From contig NZ_WMIE01000001.1 in NCBI RefSeq assembly GCF_009711225.1, positions 310,001-374,000 of the forward strand: a DNA stretch of 64,000 nt, read 5' to 3'. Position numbers and translations under genes: made by a program. Shown piece by piece: positions 47,676-58,203 of this stretch. Numbering within the stretch: the stretch's first letter is position 1; the number at the start of each line of letters is the position of its first letter. Below the pieces are notes generated by a model. The model was not told the DNA's origin. It worked only from the letters and a program-made list of their open reading frames with translations, and did no database searches. The DNA is from Paracoccus aestuariivivens (GTDB lineage: Bacteria > Pseudomonadota > Alphaproteobacteria > Rhodobacterales > Rhodobacteraceae).

Positions 47676-50642
47676 ATGAACGATCAATCCCCCAACGCAA
47701 CATTCCACGATTCGAGCTTCCTACAGGGCCATAACGCCGCCTATGTCGAGCAGCTTTACGGTCAGTGGGCACAGGACCCTGCTGCGGTGGATCAGGCATG
47801 GGATGCCTTCTTCCGCAGCCTTGGCGATGACGAGAACACCGTCACCCGCGAAGCCAAGGGTGCAAGCTGGCAGCGTGCCGACTGGCCGCCGGCCCCCGCC
47901 GACGAAATGACCTCGGCGCTGACCGGCGAATGGCCGATGATGCCCAAGGCCGAGGCGAAAGCCGCTTTGGACAAGATCGCCGCGAAAGCCGGTGAAAAAG
48001 GCGTCCAGCTGACCGACGAGTTCCTGAAACGCGCCGTGCTTGACAGCATCCGCGCCATCATGCTGATCCGTGCGTTCCGTATCCGCGGCCACCTGCATGC
48101 AGATCTTGATCCGCTTGGCATGCGCGAAATTCCCGATCACGGCGAACTGAACCCTGAAACCTACGGCTTCACCGCCGCCGACATGGATCGCCCGATCTTC
48201 ATCGACAACGTTCTGGGCCTGCAGATCGCCTCGATCCGCCAGATCGTCGATCTGATGAAGCGCACCTATTGCGGCACCTTCGCCATCCAGTTCATGCATA
48301 TCTCGAACCCCGAGGAAGCGGCATGGCTGAAAGAGCGCATCGAGGGTTACGGCAAGGAAATCGCTTTCACCCGCGAAGGCCGCCGCGCCATCCTGAACAA
48401 GCTGGTCGAGGCCGAGGGCTTCGAGAAGTTCCTGCATGTCAAATACATGGGCACCAAGCGCTTCGGCCTTGACGGTGGCGAGGCCCTGATCCCGGCGCTT
48501 GAACAGATCATCAAGCGCGGCGGTCAACTGGGCGTCAAGGAAGTCATCTTCGGCATGCCGCACCGCGGCCGCCTGTCGGTTCTGGCCAACGTGCTGAACA
48601 AGCCCTACCGCGCGATTTTCCATGAATTCCAGGGCGGCAGCTACAAGCCCGATGACGTGGACGGCTCGGGCGACGTGAAATACCACCTCGGCGCCTCGTC
48701 AGACCGCACGTTCGACGAGAACACTGTGCACCTGTCGCTGACCGCGAACCCCTCGCACCTTGAAGCCGTGAACCCGGTCGTTCTGGGCAAGGTCCGTGCG
48801 AAACAGGACCAGCTTTCCGACCAGATCCACCGTGAAGCCGTTCTGCCGATCCTGCTGCATGGCGACGCGGCTTTCGCTGGCCAAGGCGTCGTCGCGGAAT
48901 GCTTCCAGCTTTCGGGCATCCGTGGCCACCGCACCGGCGGCACGATCCATGTCGTCGTAAACAACCAGATCGGCTTCACGACCGCGCCGCATTTCTCGCG
49001 CACCTCGCCCTATTGCACCGATATCGCGCTGATGGTCGAAGCTCCGATCTTCCACGTGAATGGTGACGATCCCGAGGCCGTCGTCCACGCCGCCCGCGTC
49101 GCAACCGAGTTCCGCCAGAAGTTCCACAAGGACGTGGTTCTGGACATCATCTGCTACCGTCGCTTCGGTCACAACGAAGGCGACGAGCCGATGTTCACCA
49201 ACCCGCAGATGTACAAGAGCATCAAGGGCCACAAGACCACGCTGCAACTCTACACCGAGCGTCTGGTGGCCGAAGGCCTCGTCCCCGAGGGCGAGATCGA
49301 GGAAATGAAAGCCGCGTTCCAGTCGCACCTGAACGAAGAGTTCGAGGTCGGCAAGAACTTCAAGCCGAACAAGGCCGACTGGCTGGACGGCAAATGGTCC
49401 GGCCTTGAGGCCGAGGGTGCCGAGTACAACGCCGGCACCACCGGAATCTCGCCCGAAACCATGACCGAGGTCGGTAATGCGCTGACCCGCACGCCCGAAG
49501 GCTTCGACCTGCACAAGACAGTTGGCCGCCTTCTGGAAGCCAAGAAGCAGATGTTCGAAAAGGGCGACGGTTTCGACTGGGCAACCGGCGAGGCTCTGGC
49601 CTTTGGTTCGCTGGTCACCGAGGGTCACCCCGTGCGTCTGGCCGGTCAGGACTCGACCCGCGGCACCTTCTCGCAGCGTCATTCGGGCATCGTCGACCAG
49701 ACCACCGAAGAGCGTTACTACCCGCTGAACCACATCCGTGGTGGTCAGGCCCGCTACGAAGTCATCGACTCGATGCTGTCGGAATACGCGGTTCTGGGCT
49801 TCGAATACGGCTACTCGCTGGCCGAGCCGAACGCCCTGACCCTGTGGGAAGCCCAGTTCGGCGACTTCGCCAACGGCGCGCAGATCATGTTCGACCAGTT
49901 CATCAACTCGGGCGAAAAGAAATGGCTGCGCATGTCGGGCCTCGTGATGCTGCTGCCGCATGGCTACGAAGGCCAAGGCCCCGAGCACTCGTCGGCCCGT
50001 CTGGAGCGCTTCCTGCAGCTTTCGGCCGAGGATAACTGGGTTGTCGCCAACGTCACCACGCCGGCGAACTACTTCCACATCCTGCGCCGTCAGCTGAAGC
50101 GTCCGTTCCGCAAGCCGCTGGTCCTGATGACGCCGAAATCGCTGCTGCGTCACCCGATGGCGATCTCTACCGCCGAGGAATTCCAGACCGGTTCGACCTT
50201 CCACCGCGTCCTTTGGGACGATGCAGAACGCGGTCGTTCGGAAACCAAGCTGGTTGCCGACGACAAGATCAAGCGCGTCGTGATCTGCTCGGGCAAGGTC
50301 TATTACGACCTGCTGGCCGCGCGTGATGCCGCCGGGATCAACGATGTCTATCTGATGCGTCTGGAGCAGTTCTATCCGTTCCCGGCTCAGGCGATGTCCA
50401 AGGAACTGGGCCGCTTCAAGGATGCCGAGATCGTCTGGTGCCAGGAAGAACCCAAGAACATGGGCGGCTGGACCTTTGTCGAGCCGAACATCGAATGGGT
50501 CCTGTCGCGCATCGGTGCGAAACATGGCCGCGCCCGCTATGTCGGCCGCGCTGCCGCCGCTTCGCCCGCGACCGGTCTGGGTTCGCGTCACAAGGCCGAA
50601 CAGGAAGGCCTCGTGAACGAAGCCATCACCGTCGGGGCATAA
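47676..50642 (+). CDS. sucA: 2-Oxoglutarate dehydrogenase E1 component
   Basis: The thiamine-diphosphate-dependent decarboxylase of the 2-oxoglutarate dehydrogenase complex. The 988-residue protein begins with the conserved N-terminal [17 protein letters not shown] segment, has [31 protein letters not shown], the ThDP/Mg motif [14 protein letters not shown] and [11 protein letters not shown], and [14 protein letters not shown] later. Length is normal. It is two bases upstream of sucB. Confidence 0.98.
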   Translation: MNDQSPNATFHDSSFLQGHNAAYVEQLYGQWAQDPAAVDQAWDAFFRSLGDDENTVTREAKGASWQRADWPPAPADEMTSALTGEWPMMPKAEAKAALDKIAAKAGEKGVQLTDEFLKRAVLDSIRAIMLIRAFRIRGHLHADLDPLGMREIPDHGELNPETYGFTAADMDRPIFIDNVLGLQIASIRQIVDLMKRTYCGTFAIQFMHISNPEEAAWLKERIEGYGKEIAFTREGRRAILNKLVEAEGFEKFLHVKYMGTKRFGLDGGEALIPALEQIIKRGGQLGVKEVIFGMPHRGRLSVLANVLNKPYRAIFHEFQGGSYKPDDVDGSGDVKYHLGASSDRTFDENTVHLSLTANPSHLEAVNPVVLGKVRAKQDQLSDQIHREAVLPILLHGDAAFAGQGVVAECFQLSGIRGHRTGGTIHVVVNNQIGFTTAPHFSRTSPYCTDIALMVEAPIFHVNGDDPEAVVHAARVATEFRQKFHKDVVLDIICYRRFGHNEGDEPMFTNPQMYKSIKGHKTTLQLYTERLVAEGLVPEGEIEEMKAAFQSHLNEEFEVGKNFKPNKADWLDGKWSGLEAEGAEYNAGTTGISPETMTEVGNALTRTPEGFDLHKTVGRLLEAKKQMFEKGDGFDWATGEALAFGSLVTEGHPVRLAGQDSTRGTFSQRHSGIVDQTTEERYYPLNHIRGGQARYEVIDSMLSEYAVLGFEYGYSLAEPNALTLWEAQFGDFANGAQIMFDQFINSGEKKWLRMSGLVMLLPHGYEGQGPEHSSARLERFLQLSAEDNWVVANVTTPANYFHILRRQLKRPFRKPLVLMTPKSLLRHPMAISTAEEFQTGSTFHRVLWDDAERGRSETKLVADDKIKRVVICSGKVYYDLLAARDAAGINDVYLMRLEQFYPFPAQAMSKELGRFKDAEIVWCQEEPKNMGGWTFVEPNIEWVLSRIGAKHGRARYVGRAAAASPATGLGSRHKAEQEGLVNEAITVGA

Positions 50643-50643
50643 G

Positions 50644-52188
50644 ATGGCCGTTGAACTTCGCGTTCCCACGCTCGGGGAATCGGTCTCCGAAGCAACCGTC
50701 GCCACCTGGTTCAAGAAACCGGGTGACACGGTCGCCGTGGACGAGATGTTGTGCGAGCTGGAAACCGACAAGGTGACGGTCGAAGTGCCGTCACCCGTCG
50801 CCGGAAAGCTGGCCGAGATCATCGCAGCCGAGGGCGAGACGGTCACGCCGAACGCCCTGCTTGCCCAGATCATGGAGGTCGGCGATGCCGGCCCCGAGGA
50901 AATGTTGCCCAAGGCAGAAACGGGCACCAAGCCCCAGGAAGGACAAAAGAAGATGAGCGGAAAATCCGTGGACGTGATGGTTCCCACGCTGGGCGAAAGC
51001 GTTACCGAAGCCACTGTGGCGACCTGGTTCAAGAAGGTCGGCGACACCGTCGCGCAAGACGAGATGCTGTGCGAACTGGAAACCGACAAGGTTTCGGTCG
51101 AGGTCCCGGCTCCGGCGGCGGGCGTTCTGGCCGAGATCCTGGCCGAGGAAGGCGCGACCGTTGACGCCACCGCGCGCCTGGCAATCATCACCGAAGGCGC
51201 TGTCGGCGCTGCTCCGAAAGCGGCCGAACCCGCCGCCAAGGCTGCTGCCGCTGTCGCCTCGCCCGGCGCTGGCCCGGAAACCGTCACCGCCCGCAAGGAT
51301 GTCGAGGATGCGCCCTCGGCCAAGAAAGCCATGGCGGAAGCCGGTCTTTCGCGCGACGCCGTCACCGGCACCGGCCGCGATGGCCGCGTGATGAAAGAAG
51401 ACGTGGCCCGCGCCGGTTCCGCGCCGGTCGCCTCTGCTGCTCCGGCTCCGGCTGCTGCTCCGCGTTCGCCCTCGTCGGCTCAGGACGCTGCCCGCGAAGA
51501 GCGCGTCAAGATGACCCGCCTGCGTGCGACCATCGCCCGCCGCCTGAAGGACGCGCAGAACACTGCCGCCATGCTGACCACCTATAACGAGGTGGACATG
51601 TCGGGCGTCATGAACCTGCGCAACACCTACAAGGACCAGTTCGAGAAGAAGCACAAAACGAAGCTCGGCTTCATGTCCTTCTTCGTCAAAGCCTGCTGCC
51701 ACGCGCTGAAAGAAGTCCCGGAAGTCAACGCCGAGATCGACGGTGGTGATGTCGTCTACAAGCACTTCGTCCACATGGGCGTCGCCGTCGGCACCCCGAA
51801 CGGTCTGGTCGTTCCGGTCGTGCGCGATGCCGACCAGAAGTCCTTCGCCCATATCGAGAAGGAAATCGCCGAACTCGGCGCGAAGGGCCGTGACGGCAAG
51901 TTGACCATGGCAGAAATGCAGGGCGGCACCTTCACCATCTCGAACGGCGGCGTCTATGGCTCGCTGATGTCCTCGCCGATCCTGAACCCGCCGCAATCGG
52001 GTATCCTCGGCATGCACAAGATCCAGGACCGTCCGGTTGTCGTCGACGGTCAGATCGTCATCCGCCCGATGATGTATCTGGCGCTGAGCTACGATCACCG
52101 CATCGTCGACGGCAAAGGCGCCGTGACCTTCCTCGTGCGCGTCAAGGAAGCGCTGGAAGATCCGCGCCGCCTTCTGATGGATCTCTGA
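50644..52188 (+). CDS. sucB: 2-Oxoglutarate dehydrogenase E2, with two lipoyl domains
   Basis: Dihydrolipoyl succinyltransferase core of the complex. The 514-residue protein carries two N-terminal lipoyl domains, 106 residues apart, each with the ELETDKV motif (lipoyl-lysines ~43 and ~149), whereas most SucB proteins have one. An Ala/Pro-rich linker leads to the peripheral subunit-binding domain ([20 protein letters not shown]) and the catalytic domain ending with [13 protein letters not shown], the active-site His-Asp. It is in line with sucA and the next genes up to lpd. Confidence 0.97.
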   Translation: MAVELRVPTLGESVSEATVATWFKKPGDTVAVDEMLCELETDKVTVEVPSPVAGKLAEIIAAEGETVTPNALLAQIMEVGDAGPEEMLPKAETGTKPQEGQKKMSGKSVDVMVPTLGESVTEATVATWFKKVGDTVAQDEMLCELETDKVSVEVPAPAAGVLAEILAEEGATVDATARLAIITEGAVGAAPKAAEPAAKAAAAVASPGAGPETVTARKDVEDAPSAKKAMAEAGLSRDAVTGTGRDGRVMKEDVARAGSAPVASAAPAPAAAPRSPSSAQDAAREERVKMTRLRATIARRLKDAQNTAAMLTTYNEVDMSGVMNLRNTYKDQFEKKHKTKLGFMSFFVKACCHALKEVPEVNAEIDGGDVVYKHFVHMGVAVGTPNGLVVPVVRDADQKSFAHIEKEIAELGAKGRDGKLTMAEMQGGTFTISNGGVYGSLMSSPILNPPQSGILGMHKIQDRPVVVDGQIVIRPMMYLALSYDHRIVDGKGAVTFLVRVKEALEDPRRLLMDL

Positions 52189-52224
52189 TCTTCGCGGGGC
52201 CGCTTGGCCCGCGACAAGAACGGC

Positions 52225-52257
52225 GCGCAGCCCCCGCACCGGGGCTGCGCAACTCTT
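52225..52257 (+). terminator. Candidate terminator after sucB
   Basis: A perfect 10-bp stem GCGCAGCCCC/GGGGCTGCGC with a six-base loop, followed by AACTCTTTCC. The T-run is interrupted, so termination may be partial, allowing transcription to lpd. A second smaller hairpin (CGCGGG/CCCGCG) precedes it. Confidence 0.5.
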
Positions 52258-52339
52258 TCCGGTCTGCGTCAGTTGAATGCTGAGCGGGCCGCCTTATTTC
52301 GCCGAAGGCGGCTATGGACCGAAGCCGAGGAGTGACGCC

Positions 52340-52597
52340 ATGACCCAGATGATCGCCCATTACCAGATTGCCGATTATGCCCGCTTCCGCACCGCTTTCG
52401 ACGCGGATGCCGAGGATCGAGGCAATAGCGGCTTGTCGCTTTTGCAGCTTTGGCGCGAGAACGACACCAGCGTATGGGCGCTGTATCAGGTCGCTGATGC
52501 CACCCGTGCGACGGCCTATCTGCAAGGCGCGGCCGGCGTCTTCAACACGCAGGCCGGCGTATCGGCCACCGAATTCCATCTGGTCGAGACGGCGTAA
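52340..52597 (+). CDS. Small hypothetical protein (dimeric barrel-like)
   Basis: An 85-residue protein, MTQMIAHYQIADYARFRTAF then WRENDTSVWALYQVADATRA, with strand-helix-strand order like small alpha/beta-barrel (ABM- or DUF1330-like) proteins. GAGGAGTGACGCC gives a strong ribosome site for the ATG at 52340. The stop overlaps the next start (TAATG). No reaction can be assigned. Confidence 0.65.
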   Translation: MTQMIAHYQIADYARFRTAFDADAEDRGNSGLSLLQLWRENDTSVWALYQVADATRATAYLQGAAGVFNTQAGVSATEFHLVETA

Positions 52598-52989
52598 TGT
52601 CGGCTGAAACCACCGCCCTTGCTCTTGCCGCGTTGCTGCAAGCCGTCCAGATTGGACTGGCAGGATATTCGATGAACAAGGACGCAAGCCCCGAATGGAA
52701 CGCGAGCCCGCGCGATACCCAGCCCGAGTTTTCAGCTATGACGGGTCGCCTGCGCCGCGCGGTCGATAACCATTTCGAAGGGCTGATCCTGTTCACGATC
52801 GCGGTCCTTCTGGTCGCGATTACCGACACCGACAGCCTGCTGACCGGCCTATGCGCATGGCTCTACCTGCTGGCGCGCATCCTTTATATTCCCGCCTACG
52901 CCTTTGGCTGGTCGCCCTGGCGATCAGCGATCTGGGCCGTGGGCTTTCTCGCAACCCTGGTGATGATCGTCACCACGCTTTTTTCATGA
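52597..52989 (+). CDS. MAPEG family membrane protein
   Basis: A 130-residue four-helix membrane protein of the MAPEG superfamily (membrane-associated proteins in eicosanoid and glutathione metabolism). RLRRAVDNHFEGLILFTIAV carries the conserved Asn-His-Glu helix, and YLLARILYIPAYAFG the later helix motif. Bacterial members may be glutathione-dependent but are mostly uncharacterised. The start overlaps the previous stop (TAATG). Confidence 0.85.
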   Translation: MSAETTALALAALLQAVQIGLAGYSMNKDASPEWNASPRDTQPEFSAMTGRLRRAVDNHFEGLILFTIAVLLVAITDTDSLLTGLCAWLYLLARILYIPAYAFGWSPWRSAIWAVGFLATLVMIVTTLFS

Positions 52990-53034
52990 ACGAGCCGGCG
53001 CCGAGGGACGCGCCGGAGATGCAAGGAGACTCCC

Positions 53035-54429
53035 ATGTCCACCTATGACCTGATCGTGATCGGTGCTGGCCCCGGCGGCTATGTCTGCGCCATCCGCGCC
53101 GCGCAACTGGGCCTGAAGGTCGCCTGCGTCGAGGGCCGCGAGACCCTTGGCGGCACCTGCCTGAACGTGGGCTGCATCCCGTCCAAGGCTCTGCTGCACG
53201 CAAGCCACATGCTGCATGAAACCCACGAGAACTTCGAGAAGATGGGCCTGATGGGCGCGCATGTCGAAGTCGATTGGGCCAAGATGCAGGGCTATAAGGC
53301 CGAGACCGTCGGCGGCAACACCAAGGGCATCGAGTTCTTGTTCAAGAAGAACAAGATCGACTGGATCAAAGGCTGGGCCGAGATCGAGGCCGCTGGCCGC
53401 GTGAAGGTCGGCGAGACCGTCTACGAGACCAAGAACATCGTCATCGCCTCGGGTTCGGAACCGTCCAGCCTGAAAGGCGTCGAGGTCGACAACGCGGCTG
53501 GTATCGTCGTTGATTCGACGGGCGCGCTGTCGCTGCCGAAGATTCCGAAATCGATGGTCGTCATCGGCGCGGGCGTCATCGGGCTGGAACTTGGCTCGGC
53601 CTATTCGCGTCTGGGTACGGAAGTGACCGTGGTCGAATTCCTCGACGCGATCACCCCCGGCATGGATGGCGAGGTCCAGAAGTCGTTCCAGAAGATCCTG
53701 ACCAAGCAGGGCCTGAAATTCGTCCTCGGCGCGGCTGTCTCGGGCACCACGGTCGAAAATGGCGCGGCGAAAGTCACCTACAAGCTGCGCAAAGACGATA
53801 GCGAGCACACGATCGAGGCCGAGACCGTTCTGGTCGCCACCGGCCGCCGTCCCTATGTCGCGGGCCTCGGCCTTGACAAGCTGGGCGTCGCGCTGAACGA
53901 GCGTGGTTTCGTGCAGGTTGACGGCCACTGGGAAACCTCGATTAAGGGCATCTATGCCATTGGTGACGCGGTGCCTGGCCCGATGCTGGCCCACAAGGCC
54001 GAGGACGAGGGCATGGCCGTCGCCGAGGTAGTCGCTGGCAAGCATGGTCACGTGAACTACGACGTCATCCCGGGCGTGATCTACACCACGCCTGAAGTCG
54101 CTTCGGTCGGCCTGACCGAGGAAGCCGCCAAGGAATCGGGCCGCAAGGTCAAAGTCGGCAAGTTCCCCTTCATGGGCAATGCCCGCGCCAAAGCCCTGTT
54201 CCAGGCCGAAGGCTTCGTGAAAATGGTCACCGACGCGGAAACCGACCGCGTGCTGGGCTGCCACATCATCGGCCCGAATGCCGGTGAAATGATCCACGAA
54301 GTCTGCGTCGCGATGGAATTCGGGGCCTCGGCTCAGGACATCGCGCTGACCTGCCACGCCCACCCGACCTGCTCGGAAGCGGTGCGCGAGGCGGCTTTGG
54401 CCTGCGGCGGCGGTGCAATTCACGTCTGA
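53035..54429 (+). CDS. lpd: Dihydrolipoyl dehydrogenase (E3)
   Basis: Reoxidises dihydrolipoyl groups of the 2-oxoglutarate dehydrogenase complex with FAD and NAD. The 464-residue flavoprotein has [19 protein letters not shown], the redox disulfide in [16 protein letters not shown], the NAD loop [25 protein letters not shown]-like (here [11 protein letters not shown]) and the catalytic [22 protein letters not shown] precedes the ATG. It completes the suc gene cluster. Confidence 0.98.
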   Translation: MSTYDLIVIGAGPGGYVCAIRAAQLGLKVACVEGRETLGGTCLNVGCIPSKALLHASHMLHETHENFEKMGLMGAHVEVDWAKMQGYKAETVGGNTKGIEFLFKKNKIDWIKGWAEIEAAGRVKVGETVYETKNIVIASGSEPSSLKGVEVDNAAGIVVDSTGALSLPKIPKSMVVIGAGVIGLELGSAYSRLGTEVTVVEFLDAITPGMDGEVQKSFQKILTKQGLKFVLGAAVSGTTVENGAAKVTYKLRKDDSEHTIEAETVLVATGRRPYVAGLGLDKLGVALNERGFVQVDGHWETSIKGIYAIGDAVPGPMLAHKAEDEGMAVAEVVAGKHGHVNYDVIPGVIYTTPEVASVGLTEEAAKESGRKVKVGKFPFMGNARAKALFQAEGFVKMVTDAETDRVLGCHIIGPNAGEMIHEVCVAMEFGASAQDIALTCHAHPTCSEAVREAALACGGGAIHV

Positions 54430-54480
54430 TCGGCGGAATATCACCGGATTCTCTACAACCAGGTAGCGAGAATCCGCCGA

Positions 54481-54513
54481 AGGGCCGCCCCTGATCGGGC
54501 GGCCCTCATCTTA
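54481..54513 (+). terminator. Candidate terminator after lpd
   Basis: A perfect 10-bp stem AGGGCCGCCC/GGGCGGCCCT with a six-base loop, followed by CATCTTATGG. The hairpin is strong and the T-run is poor. Confidence 0.55.
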
Positions 54514-54576
54514 TGGTTTCCCTGAGATGGAACCGCGTGTCTAAACTCTGGCCAACGATAAAATCGGGGGCAGTCC

Positions 54577-55071
54577 ATGAAATCACTGATCGGTATGCTG
54601 GCGCTGGGTGGCGTTCTTGCGCTGAGCGCCTGCGGTGACAACAGTGTTGATCCGGACCGTCGCTATTTGGTCGAGCCGCGCGCCTCGAAGTCGGAAACGA
54701 TGCGGCTGCATGCCAACGAGACGCCGGAACTGCGCCGACTGATCAACAAGTATTCCGCCGAGTATCAGGTTCCCCCCGAGCTGGTACACCGCGTCATCAT
54801 CCGTGAATCGCATCACCGCCCCGGCGCACGCAATGGCCCCTATTACGGGCTGATGCAGATCCTGCCCGCGACCGCGCGCGGCATGGGCTATCGCGGTCCC
54901 GCTGGCGGGCTGCTGGATGCCGAGACCAATCTGAAATACGGTGTTAAATACCTGCGCGGTGCCTATCTGGTCGGGAACGGCAATCCGGATGCCGCCGTGA
55001 AATGGTATTCGCGCGGCTACTACTACGAAGCCAAGCGCAAGGGCCTGCTGGAAGAAACCGGACTGCGCTAA
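54577..55071 (+). CDS. SLT-domain lipoprotein (lytic transglycosylase)
   Basis: A 164-residue envelope protein with lipobox (VLALSACGDN) and a soluble lytic transglycosylase domain: PPELVHRVIIRESHHRPGA with the catalytic glutamate, GPYYGLMQILPATARGMGY, and LKYGVKYLRGAYLVGNGN then AVKWYSRGYYY. It would cut peptidoglycan strands from the outer-membrane side. GGGGGCAG precedes the start. A strong terminator follows. Confidence 0.9.
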   Translation: MKSLIGMLALGGVLALSACGDNSVDPDRRYLVEPRASKSETMRLHANETPELRRLINKYSAEYQVPPELVHRVIIRESHHRPGARNGPYYGLMQILPATARGMGYRGPAGGLLDAETNLKYGVKYLRGAYLVGNGNPDAAVKWYSRGYYYEAKRKGLLEETGLR

Positions 55072-55100
55072 GCGACCGCGCCGGACCGGAACGGAAGCAG

Positions 55101-55122
55101 CGGCCCCTAAGGGGCCGTTTTT
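55101..55122 (+). terminator. Rho-independent terminator after SLT lipoprotein
   Basis: CGGCCCC-TAA-GGGGCCG is followed by TTTTT and CGTTTC. It lies 30 bases after the stop codon, between convergent genes. Confidence 0.88.
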
Positions 55123-55126
55123 CGTT

Positions 55127-55567
55127 TCAAAGCTTACGATTGTAGCGGATGAAGGGCGACTTCGCGGCGACCCGATCATACAGCATCCGGCCCGCGTAAT
55201 TATCCTCGGCAGTCAGCCAATAGACATTCGGGACGCCCGCAGCATCCGCCGCAGCATATACGGCATTGATCAACGCGCGCCCGACCCCATTGCCCCGAGC
55301 CGCAGGCGCAGTGAACAGATCCTGCAAATAGCACACGCCCTCATCACGCCACAGGTTCGGATGAAAGACAAAATGGACCAGACCCACGATCTGGCCGTCT
55401 TCCTCGGCAACGAGCCCTTGGAAATCCCGGGCATCCTCGGACATGAGACGCCTAAAGGCCTTGTCGTAGAATTCCTGCGGGCGGTCGTGGAAGCCGTAAA
55501 AGGCCTGATAACCTTGATAGAGTTTCTGCCAACCTTCGCGGTCGTCAGGACAAAGCTCGTGGATCAT
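55127..55567 (-). CDS. GNAT family N-acetyltransferase
   Basis: A 146-residue acetyltransferase. Motif A (TAPAARGNGVGRALINAVYAAA) binds the acetyl-CoA pyrophosphate; the C-terminal NVYWLTAEDNYAGRMLYD is typical of GNAT enzymes that acetylate amines. The ATG at 55567 overlaps the MoxR gene stop as ATGA; a much longer upstream frame is a shadow of that gene. The substrate is not predictable. Confidence 0.85.
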   Translation of the reverse strand: MIHELCPDDREGWQKLYQGYQAFYGFHDRPQEFYDKAFRRLMSEDARDFQGLVAEEDGQIVGLVHFVFHPNLWRDEGVCYLQDLFTAPAARGNGVGRALINAVYAAADAAGVPNVYWLTAEDNYAGRMLYDRVAAKSPFIRYNRKL

Positions 55568-56403
55568 CGCGTTCTCCGTGCCATAAAGGCCAAACGCTCG
55601 AACATTGCCACATCCTGTTCGTTCTTCAACAGCGCGCCATGCAGCTTGGGCAACATCTCTCCGGCAGGGCGCTTCAGATCCTCGGGCGAAAGATCCTCGG
55701 CCAAGATCAGCTTCAGCCAATCCAGCAACTCGCTGGTCGAGGGTTTTTTCTTCAGCCCCTGAACATCGCGCAATTCAAGGAACTGCGTCAGCGCCTCGTC
55801 CAGCAGTCGCGGTTTCAGGTCAGGGAAATGCACATCGACAATCCGCTTGAGCGTTTCGGCATCGGGAAAGCGGATGTAATGGAAGAAGCAACGACGCAGG
55901 AAGGCGTCGGGCAGTTCCTTTTCATTGTTCGAGGTGATGATAACGACGGGACGGTGGCGGGCTCGAATCGTTTCGCCGGTCTCGTAGACGTGGAACTCCA
56001 TCCGGTCGAGCTCTTGCAGCAGGTCGTTCGGGAACTCGATATCCGCCTTATCGACCTCGTCAATCAGCAGCACGACCTTGCTTTCGGCCTCGAAGGCCTG
56101 CCACAGCTTGCCCTTGCGGATGTAGTTGCCGATATCGTGGACCCGCGCTTCGCCCAATTGGCTGTCGCGCAATCGCGATACGGCGTCATATTCATAAAGC
56201 CCCTGCTGGGCCCTCGTCGTCGACTTCACATTCCATTCGATCATCGACATTCCAAGGCTTTGCGCGACCTGACGGGCCAGTTCGGTCTTGCCGGTTCCCG
56301 GTTCGCCCTTGACCAGCAGAGGCCGCTCCAACGTGATTGCGGCATTGACCGCCACTGCCAAATCTGGGGCAGCAACGTAAGATTCTGTCGAAGAAAACCG
56401 CAT
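55564..56403 (-). CDS. MoxR-type AAA+ ATPase
   Basis: A 279-residue AAA+ protein: Walker A LVKGEPGTGKTELARQ at ~residue 31, Walker B VVLLIDEVDKAD, sensor 1 IITSNNEKELPDAFLRRC and a C-terminal lid. MoxR ATPases act as chaperones that mature metal-cofactor enzymes, usually with a VWA-domain partner encoded next to them. No VWA gene is seen here; a GNAT gene follows in the operon instead, so a partner may be elsewhere. Confidence 0.9.
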   Translation of the reverse strand: MRFSSTESYVAAPDLAVAVNAAITLERPLLVKGEPGTGKTELARQVAQSLGMSMIEWNVKSTTRAQQGLYEYDAVSRLRDSQLGEARVHDIGNYIRKGKLWQAFEAESKVVLLIDEVDKADIEFPNDLLQELDRMEFHVYETGETIRARHRPVVIITSNNEKELPDAFLRRCFFHYIRFPDAETLKRIVDVHFPDLKPRLLDEALTQFLELRDVQGLKKKPSTSELLDWLKLILAEDLSPEDLKRPAGEMLPKLHGALLKNEQDVAMFERLAFMARRTR

Positions 56404-56564
56404 TCGCCCGTCCTTTGCGCATTATTTACCAGCCTATGAGGCAGTGCGTGTCTTCGCAACCGCAGCATCAATCCTCGTCGGAATGGGATAGTGACAAAGG
56501 GCGTACCATACTTTATGGGGGCCGCAAGGAGCTGGCATACAGGCGCCCGGCTCCCGGAGGACCT

Positions 56565-56987
56565 ATGAAAGCCCAGACCTTTCTGCCCGAAGACTATCGC
56601 CCCGCCGAAGATGAACCCTTCATGAACGAGCGGCAACTCGAGTATTTCCGCCGCAAACTGATCGCTTGGAAGCAAGAGCTTCTGGATCAGTCGGCAGAAA
56701 CGCTCGAAGGGTTGCAAGACAGTGCGCGTAACGTGCCGGACCTTGCAGACCGTGCCTCGGAGGAGACCGACCGCTCGTTGGAACTTCGGACGCGCGATCG
56801 TCAACGAAAGCTCGTCAACAAGATCGACGCGGCCCTGCGACGGATTGAAACCGGTGACTACGGTTATTGCGAAAAAACCGGAGAGCCGATCAGCCTGAAG
56901 CGACTTGATGCGCGGCCTACCGCCACCATGACGCTGGAAGCGCAGGAAAAGCACGAACGCAAGGAGCGTGTCTACCGCGACGATTGA
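56565..56987 (+). CDS. dksA: RNA polymerase-binding transcription factor DksA (no zinc finger)
   Basis: DksA enters the RNA polymerase secondary channel and, with ppGpp, represses rRNA promoters. The 140-residue protein has the coiled-coil (ADRASEETDRSLELRTRDRQ) with the tip Asp-x-x-Asp-Arg-Ala, followed by DYGYCEKTGEPISLKRLDARPTA. Only one cysteine of the four-cysteine zinc site remains (CEKT, and TMTLEAQ where two Cys would be). Single-Cys DksA proteins are known to be active in Rhodobacter. CCGGAGGACCT sets the start at 56565. Confidence 0.95.
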   Translation: MKAQTFLPEDYRPAEDEPFMNERQLEYFRRKLIAWKQELLDQSAETLEGLQDSARNVPDLADRASEETDRSLELRTRDRQRKLVNKIDAALRRIETGDYGYCEKTGEPISLKRLDARPTATMTLEAQEKHERKERVYRDD

Positions 56988-57021
56988 GCCACTTACACCC
57001 CGTTGGTCCGGCGGTGTATAG

Positions 57022-57043
57022 CCGCCGGAAGGGCGGTTTTTTT
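57022..57043 (+). terminator. Rho-independent terminator of dksA
   Basis: CCGCC-GGAAG-GGCGG followed by seven T. Its left arm also pairs with the sequence upstream (CCGGCGG, 57008-57014), giving an alternative hairpin (57008-57028) that would exclude it. Confidence 0.8.
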
Positions 57044-57060
57044 ATGCGTAAGGGGGACTT

Positions 57061-58203
57061 ATGCCCCGACCACTAGACCTTTCCGTCACCATCGTCGGAG
57101 CAGGGGTGGCAGGCCTGACTGCTGCCTGCGCACTGGCGCAAAGAGGTGCCTCGGTGCGCGTTCTGGAACGGGCTGGGGCATTGCGCGAGGTAGGCGCGGG
57201 TCTGCAAATCTCGCCCAATGCGATCCGCGTGTTCGATGCGCTGGGGCTCTGGCCCGCGTTCAGCGCGATCAGCCTGCCCTCGGGGCGGGTCGAGTTGCGG
57301 GATTCCGACGGGGCACCGGTCGCCGTGATGGATCTGGCCAGACATCGACCGCAGGATCGCTTCCGGCTGGTGCATCGGGCGCGTCTGGTCGAGATGCTGG
57401 AGAATGCTGCACGCGAGGCGGGCGTTCGTATCGAATTTGGTCAGGACATCCGCACGCTGCCACAGGATTGCGATCTGGTGATCGGGGCAGACGGCGTGAA
57501 AAGCCGCATCCGCCCGCTGCTGAACGGCATCGAGCAACCGTTTTTCACCGGCCAGACCGCATGGCGGGCGTTGATTGCCGATCAATCGAACCCCGAACCT
57601 GCGGCTCAGGTCTTTATGGGACCGGGGCGGCATCTGGTCAGCTATCCACTGGCCGGAGGTTTACGCAACATCGTGGCGGTGATGGAGCGCGCCGACTGGC
57701 AAGACGAAGGCTGGGCGCAACCCGGCGACCCCGACGACCTGCGCGTCGCATTCTCGCGTTTTGGCGGGCCGGTCACCGGTTGGCTGAACAAGGTCAATGA
57801 GGTCGGACTTTGGGGTTTGTTCCGCCATCCGGTCGCATCGAACTGGTACCGCCCTGCCTCAACCGATCCCGCAATCGCCGTGATTGGCGATGCCGCACAT
57901 CCGACATTGCCGTTCATGGCGCAAGGCGCTGTCATGGCGATCGAGGACGCTTGGGTTCTGGCCGCCTGCCTTGAGGACAAGGCCGGACTGACACAATCCT
58001 TGGCACGGTTTCAGGAACTGCGCCGCCCGCGCTGCCAACGCATTGTCGAGGCGGCGAATGCCAACGCCCGAAACTACCACTTGCGGGGTCCGGCCCGTGC
58101 CGTAGCCCATGCCGGATTGCGCACCATTTCACGCATTGCACCCGGTCAGTTGATCGGGCGCTTCGCATGGCTTTACGACTACGATCCGACGAAGGCGGCC
58201 TAA
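57061..58203 (+). CDS. FAD-dependent monooxygenase (salicylate hydroxylase-like)
   Basis: A 380-residue class A flavoprotein monooxygenase: GxGxxG in [18 protein letters not shown], the DG motif [12 protein letters not shown] near residue 143, and the GD motif [16 protein letters not shown] near residue 280. Similarity in overall pattern points to salicylate 1-monooxygenase/UbiH-related enzymes that hydroxylate aromatic compounds, but no degradation genes lie beside it. Its 3' end overlaps glmM tail to tail by four bases. Confidence 0.85.
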   Translation: MPRPLDLSVTIVGAGVAGLTAACALAQRGASVRVLERAGALREVGAGLQISPNAIRVFDALGLWPAFSAISLPSGRVELRDSDGAPVAVMDLARHRPQDRFRLVHRARLVEMLENAAREAGVRIEFGQDIRTLPQDCDLVIGADGVKSRIRPLLNGIEQPFFTGQTAWRALIADQSNPEPAAQVFMGPGRHLVSYPLAGGLRNIVAVMERADWQDEGWAQPGDPDDLRVAFSRFGGPVTGWLNKVNEVGLWGLFRHPVASNWYRPASTDPAIAVIGDAAHPTLPFMAQGAVMAIEDAWVLAACLEDKAGLTQSLARFQELRRPRCQRIVEAANANARNYHLRGPARAVAHAGLRTISRIAPGQLIGRFAWLYDYDPTKAA

